The notes under the pieces are model-generated. The model saw only the letters and a program-made list of their open reading frames with translations. It was not told the DNA's origin and searched no databases. A stretch of DNA of 64,000 nucleotides from Saprospiraceae bacterium (GTDB lineage: Bacteria > Bacteroidota > Bacteroidia > Chitinophagales > Saprospiraceae), in contig JAHDGU010000002.1 in the NCBI GenBank assembly GCA_020627535.1, positions 393,342 through 457,341 on the forward strand, in the 5' to 3' direction. Each line of letters opens with the position of its first letter. Within the stretch, counting starts at the first letter, position 1. The position numbers and the translations under genes are program-made. Positions 60,384 to 64,000 of the stretch are shown here, piece by piece.

Positions 60384-61292
60384 TCAATGCGCTTTTCTGA
60401 AGACCTCTGGCGCGCTTTGAACAAACTTCTTAAAGTACTTATAAAAATTGGTGCTATCACTAAATCCCGCCGCATATGCGACTTCCTTGATAGAGAGCTC
60501 AGTACTGATCAAGAGTCTCTTGATTTGCATGATTGCTCTCTCATCGATGAAGGACTTCGCAGAGACATTGACGACATCACGAGTAATATTGTTCAATGTC
60601 TTTGCAGATACACCTAATTCCCTTGCATAGTACTGTACTTGCCTGGTTTTTAGGCAATGCTGCTCCACGAGTGTCTGAAATTCCAAAAATTGAGCAGCAT
60701 ACTTCTTCGCCCCGACGTAATGATGTCCTTGAGCCTTGATACGAAACAACCTCGTAATCACCACATGCAATAGGCTTCGAGTGATGCCGATAGAAAAGTC
60801 ATCCATTTGTTCATATTCCACCTCCATATGGCCTATCAATCCGCTGAGTTCATTGGATTCTTCTTGATCAGCAAGAATTACCTTGGGAAAACTTAATGCA
60901 TCGTTAAACAAATGCATGGACTTCAAAGCTTCCATCCTGTTTAGGTGACCAATGATAAACTCTTCTGTAAAAACTAGTAGATACCCTTTAACATTTGGAC
61001 TCATAAAGAACTTATGAATTTGATCTTTTCTTATCAAAAGAACAGTACCCGCACCATATCCATAGTCAGTAAAATCGATCGTGTGATATCCCTGACCTTC
61101 ATAAACAAAGAAAATGACATAAAACTGGACCAGATGGTTTTTGAAAATGTTATGATCTAAAGGCCTATGTAAAAGCTCTTCGATCCTAACTATCTCAAAG
61201 TAAGAATTTGGATTGCTTTGATTTTTAAATGCGACTTCTGGAACTCGTACTTTCACCTCTAACTTTGATTTACTGACGACCAAATCCACCAT
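60384..61292 (-). CDS. AraC-family transcription regulator
   Basis: A 302-residue regulator with a cupin-like sensor (about 1-160, 'GQGYHTIDFTDYGYGAGTVLLIRKDQIHKFF') and a C-terminal AraC/XylS double-HTH ('ARELGVSAKTLNNITRDV' and 'SIKEVAYAAGFSDSTNFYKYFKKFVQSAPEVFRK'). The effector is unknown. It is upstream of, and in the same direction as, the small lipoprotein and ABM/SnoaL genes (105-bp gap), and probably controls them. Confidence 0.9.
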   Translation of the reverse strand: MVDLVVSKSKLEVKVRVPEVAFKNQSNPNSYFEIVRIEELLHRPLDHNIFKNHLVQFYVIFFVYEGQGYHTIDFTDYGYGAGTVLLIRKDQIHKFFMSPNVKGYLLVFTEEFIIGHLNRMEALKSMHLFNDALSFPKVILADQEESNELSGLIGHMEVEYEQMDDFSIGITRSLLHVVITRLFRIKAQGHHYVGAKKYAAQFLEFQTLVEQHCLKTRQVQYYARELGVSAKTLNNITRDVVNVSAKSFIDERAIMQIKRLLISTELSIKEVAYAAGFSDSTNFYKYFKKFVQSAPEVFRKAH

Positions 61293-61542
61293 TTACCATT
61301 GCCACTCTTGACACATTAGTAGCTACTCCTTGCTGAGTTTGGCCCTACTCATTGATACATTTTTAGCGTCTAAAAAGTAAAGAAAATCTTCATGTTCGAC
61401 CCAAAGTATGAAGTTTACAGTTATTTACGGAAAAGTCGGGCATCACAATCATCGCAGGCAGCATCTATACTCTCCATACCCTTTGTTGTCAGACTGTAAG
61501 TCAATATTCTATCTGTCCATTGCAAATGTGATGAATTTGTCT

Positions 61543-61562
61543 AAAGAATTAAAAATTCTTTT
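61543..61562 (-). terminator. A/T-rich hairpin after the alpha/beta hydrolase gene
   Basis: AAAGAATT and AATTCTTT form an 8-bp stem with a 3-base loop. It lies just after the stop on the minus strand. The stem is weak (A/T only), so it is a low-confidence terminator. Confidence 0.3.
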
Positions 61563-61565
61563 GTG

Positions 61566-62639
61566 CTATTCCACATTTAGATTTTGTCTTTCTACCAAAA
61601 AGTCAAAAGTTAATTCGAACAAGCCTTTACTATCTAATACACCATTCCAAGCTCCATGACCTATCGGTGCGCCATTAGGTTTTGTAAGCGTCGCTAAGGT
61701 GTTGTGAATGCCTAATGAGTCATAAATACTTTGAAGTTCCAATGCTTCTTCATACGGCGTAACAGGATCGGGTGCGGTGCCATGTGCCATGAATAATTCA
61801 GGATCATTCACATCATATCTAGCATATTGTGGCAGCTTGTATACACCTTCGTAAACATCCAGTTTTATGTTGGATCCCCAGAAGTAGACCATACATCGTA
61901 CTTCATAGGACTCCTCTAAGTTTGTAGTAGATAGGGTTGGATCGTCTTCCATCGATATTTCATCTCTAAAATCTTCAGGATTGGAAATGCCTAATGCAAT
62001 TGCTGTTATTGATCCTGCAGAAGCTCCACCGACAGTGATGTAATCTGTATTAATATTATATGCTTCACCATTAGCGACTATCCATCGTAGAGCTGCTTTT
62101 GCATCTCTTTGAGCCAGGTACATAGCTGTGGCTTGCTGAACTTGATCTGGCGCCTGTGCCCCCACCAAGGCATTCTCGATCCATTCTTGTGGTGCCATTC
62201 CATTATAGTAGGCTATCAATTCCTGAGGAGTCATTCCTTGAATTGTACCTAATTCTTCAGTTGTCCTGTAATCAATAGAAACAAAAACCCATCCTCTGGA
62301 AGCAAAGTAACTACCCATTTCTACAATTTCTGGTTTGTGCTTTATCCCTCCTGTAAATCCACCTCCATGAATAAACATAAAGACTGGTCTATTCTCAGAG
62401 TCATTATCTGGGGAGTACACATCTAATAGCAATGGAATTGCAGAAGGTGCAATACTTACACCATCGTGTGCTAACCCATTAGCAAAGGTGATGTCCTCTT
62501 CTGTTATGACATTATATGTGGCTACTGTCTTTACTGCAGGGACGCCTTCGTCTGTAATGACAGGCTCGTCGTCATTGCAGGCCATAATGAGCATCGTGAG
62601 AATGGTCATATAGGTTACTTTATTCATTAAGAGATTCAT
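61566..62639 (-). CDS. Alpha/beta-hydrolase lipoprotein (carboxylesterase-like)
   Basis: A 357-residue lipoprotein ('TMLIMAC' lipobox) of the alpha/beta-hydrolase fold. The oxyanion hole is 'FIHGGGF' and the nucleophile elbow 'GGASAGS' (Gly-x-Ser-x-Gly). A later 'GHGAWN' could give the catalytic His. This suggests an esterase or carboxylesterase type B/hormone-sensitive-lipase type, located at the outer membrane or periplasm. The start at 62639 or the Met at 62627 are both possible. An AATACTTTA motif like those in the HxlR region stands upstream at about 62648. Confidence 0.82.
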   Translation of the reverse strand: MNLLMNKVTYMTILTMLIMACNDDEPVITDEGVPAVKTVATYNVITEEDITFANGLAHDGVSIAPSAIPLLLDVYSPDNDSENRPVFMFIHGGGFTGGIKHKPEIVEMGSYFASRGWVFVSIDYRTTEELGTIQGMTPQELIAYYNGMAPQEWIENALVGAQAPDQVQQATAMYLAQRDAKAALRWIVANGEAYNINTDYITVGGASAGSITAIALGISNPEDFRDEISMEDDPTLSTTNLEESYEVRCMVYFWGSNIKLDVYEGVYKLPQYARYDVNDPELFMAHGTAPDPVTPYEEALELQSIYDSLGIHNTLATLTKPNGAPIGHGAWNGVLDSKGLFELTFDFLVERQNLNVE

Positions 62640-62681
62640 AAGCTAAATACTTTACTATTTTAGATTATTCTAATAAGGAGC

Positions 62682-63119
62682 TTAGCAGGCTATTTGATTT
62701 TTGAATTGAGCTGCAAATTCTCGGTATCGATTTTGTGTATGAGCTATAACTACATTCTTGTCCATGTGCACCGTTTCTGATTTATTCATATCTGAATGAA
62801 ATGCTCTTACGTGATTCTCACTCCAAATCACCAATTCCATGATTATTGGCGCCATATCAATTCCTTTCTCGGTCAAGAGATAGATGTTTTCCTTTCTATT
62901 GGTCTTTAGTTTGTCCTTTGTGATGACACCAATAGACTCTAATAGCTTCAATCTAGACGACAGTAAATTCGTTGCCACCTTTTCTTCGCATGCGACAAAC
63001 TCCTTGAAAGTCGTCTTCTGACCTAGCAACATGTCACGTATGATCAAGATGGACCATTTGTCACCGATCAGATCAAGAGCAGACGCAATCATACAAGTGG
63101 ATCGAAACTTCAATCTCAT
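62682..63119 (-). CDS. HxlR-family winged-helix regulator
   Basis: A 145-residue regulator. The HxlR core is clear: 'IGDKWSILIIRDMLLGQKTTFKEF', 'ATNLLSSRLKLLESIGVITKDK', 'YLLTEKGIDMAPIIMELVIW'. Members sense redox or small molecules and bind inverted repeats. It diverges from the membrane protein gene at 63199, and lies 42 bp before the esterase gene on the same strand, which suggests control of both. Confidence 0.92.
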   Translation of the reverse strand: MRLKFRSTCMIASALDLIGDKWSILIIRDMLLGQKTTFKEFVACEEKVATNLLSSRLKLLESIGVITKDKLKTNRKENIYLLTEKGIDMAPIIMELVIWSENHVRAFHSDMNKSETVHMDKNVVIAHTQNRYREFAAQFKNQIAC

Positions 63120-63198
63120 AAAGCAAAGATAATACTTGAAATAATAAAGTATTAATACGTATCTTTACTTTAAATATTAAAGTATTAAGTATTCAAAT
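63120..63198. promoter_or_regulatory. Palindromic operator region between hxlR-like gene and divergent membrane gene
   Basis: TACTTTAA-ATA-TTAAAGTA (63166-63184) is a perfect 8-3-8 inverted repeat. GTATTAATAC (63149-63158) is a second, perfect 10-bp palindrome. AAGTATTAAGTATT is a further repeat at 63181. TATCTTTA at 63160-63167, one base from the -7 consensus, lies between them, pointing at the plus-strand gene. The arrangement is what is expected of an autoregulated divergent HxlR operator. Confidence 0.65.
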
Positions 63199-63900
63199 AT
63201 GCTTGCAGGACACTATGCCACCGCACTAGTTGCGTACCAGAAATATCCAAAGGGAACCTTGCTCTATTTCCTATTTGCATCACAACTTCAGGACATGTTG
63301 TGGTTTGCCTTTCACTACTTTGGATTGGAAACGACAACACCTCATGATGTCTTTGATACGACCGTAAGCAACATGGCAGTAAATATGCTGTATAGTCATG
63401 ACTTAGTTCCACTCATATTCTGGCTAATTATCACTTTCCTTATAGGAAAGTTTCTTTTTAAGAACAATAAGATAGGTCTAATCGGTACGATTCTAGTGCT
63501 TGGGCATTTTGTTTTGGATTTCTTCTCTGGTCATCCTCATCACATTTTTGGAGTGGATTCGGGTATTGTAGGTTTAGGTAATTATGCCACTGATGTATAT
63601 CAGGCCATTGCGATTGAAGCTGTTGCAACAGTTGCGATACTCTCGTATTTCTTCAAACAAGAGAAAAATAATGGCATTCAACGCACCACCAAAAACAAGG
63701 CCTATATTATCGGACTCTTTGTTTTTGGAATTGTCTTTATGCTGTCCATAGCGACGACCTCTTTCAGAGAGCTGTTTGGTATTCCGAAATTTGATCTAGG
63801 CTTTAATACCAGCGTACCTACCTTGATATTTACTTATTTAGGTATGATGTTCTATCTCAATCACGTTGTCCCAAAATATGAGTTAAAACAAAAGAGCTGA
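63199..63900 (+). CDS. Multi-helix membrane protein of unknown function
   Basis: A 233-residue protein with six or so hydrophobic helices ('LVPLIFWLIITFLIGKF', 'LIGTILVLGHFVLDFFSG', 'YIIGLFVFGIVFMLSIATT', 'LIFTYLGMMFYL'). The start 'MLAGHYATALVAYQKYPKG' and the internal 'GHFVLDFFSGHPHH' resemble membrane-bound hydrolase-like (YdjM-type) proteins, but I am not certain. It is probably controlled by the neighbouring HxlR protein. No ORF follows to the window end at 64000. Confidence 0.75.
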   Translation: MLAGHYATALVAYQKYPKGTLLYFLFASQLQDMLWFAFHYFGLETTTPHDVFDTTVSNMAVNMLYSHDLVPLIFWLIITFLIGKFLFKNNKIGLIGTILVLGHFVLDFFSGHPHHIFGVDSGIVGLGNYATDVYQAIAIEAVATVAILSYFFKQEKNNGIQRTTKNKAYIIGLFVFGIVFMLSIATTSFRELFGIPKFDLGFNTSVPTLIFTYLGMMFYLNHVVPKYELKQKS

Positions 63901-64000
63901 ATTCACTTTGATTACTAGCTATTTGTTTTGTATGTAGCGAATTACGTCTAACGGCAGTCCGCGCATCAACCCACAATTAAGGCTGTTCTGACGCTCCAGG

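Overview
The window looks like a chromosomal segment of a marine or aquatic Bacteroidota, probably of the Saprospiria/Lewinella type (the class is an inference from protein style; I could not run a phylogeny). The evidence is: type IX secretion (T9SS) sorting domains on three large secreted proteins, a SusC/SusD pair, many Cys-lipoproteins, several TAnnTTTG-type -7 promoter elements, no clear Shine-Dalgarno sites, and Bacteroidota-typical gene neighbourhoods such as lptC next to a CNNM/HlyC gene. About 51 protein genes are supported. I saw no rRNA, tRNA, insertion sequence or CRISPR array.

Layout. 1-13181: a truncated T9SS-exported SBBP/PKD protein, a DEAD-box RNA helicase, a sialate O-acetylesterase lipoprotein, an outer-membrane barrel protein, and a TPR protein / outer-membrane barrel / SRPBCC run. 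13182-14815: a DUF4172-Fic gene with a tandem-repeat control region, lying between long direct and inverted repeats. 15344-25148: an alpha-glucan utilisation locus (cupin, GH13 lipoprotein, an unusual SusD with inserted SusE/F-like modules, SusC, and a divergent five-module SusE/F-like secreted protein). 25277-31669: a BNR-repeat protein, ribosomal protein S20, an M28 peptidase and small secreted proteins. 31666-37085: glycosyltransferase, smpB, CNNM/HlyC transporter, lptC and a type B T9SS protein. 37202-42172: pssA-purS-rsmI, a repeat-rich 620-bp gap with a possible structured RNA, then radA-HAD-TMEM175.

42283-46464: a translationally coupled cassette of sugar transporter, GH43 and GH26, which fits xylan (possibly beta-1,3-xylan) use. 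46538-48160: a sulfatase lipoprotein. 48193-53137: a phenylacetate operon, paaE-tetR-paaA-paaB-paaC-paaD-paaG, with a TetR-like palindrome upstream of paaE. 53253-58153: a non-canonical Nramp-type transporter with an SDR enzyme, a tandem CDGSH / glutamate-synthase-type FMN protein, and a methyltransferase. 58281-63900: a four-domain ABM/SnoaL lipoprotein, a small lipoprotein, an AraC regulator, an alpha/beta hydrolase, and an HxlR regulator diverging from a membrane protein across a palindromic operator region.

The most unusual signal is not a gene. At least 20 copies of a very short hairpin, TTT followed by a 3-4 bp stem closed by a GNRA-like loop (GAAA, GGAA, occasionally GACA), are scattered over both strands, inside and between genes. 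The stem sequence changes from copy to copy while base pairing is kept. I know of no standard name for this element in Bacteroidota.
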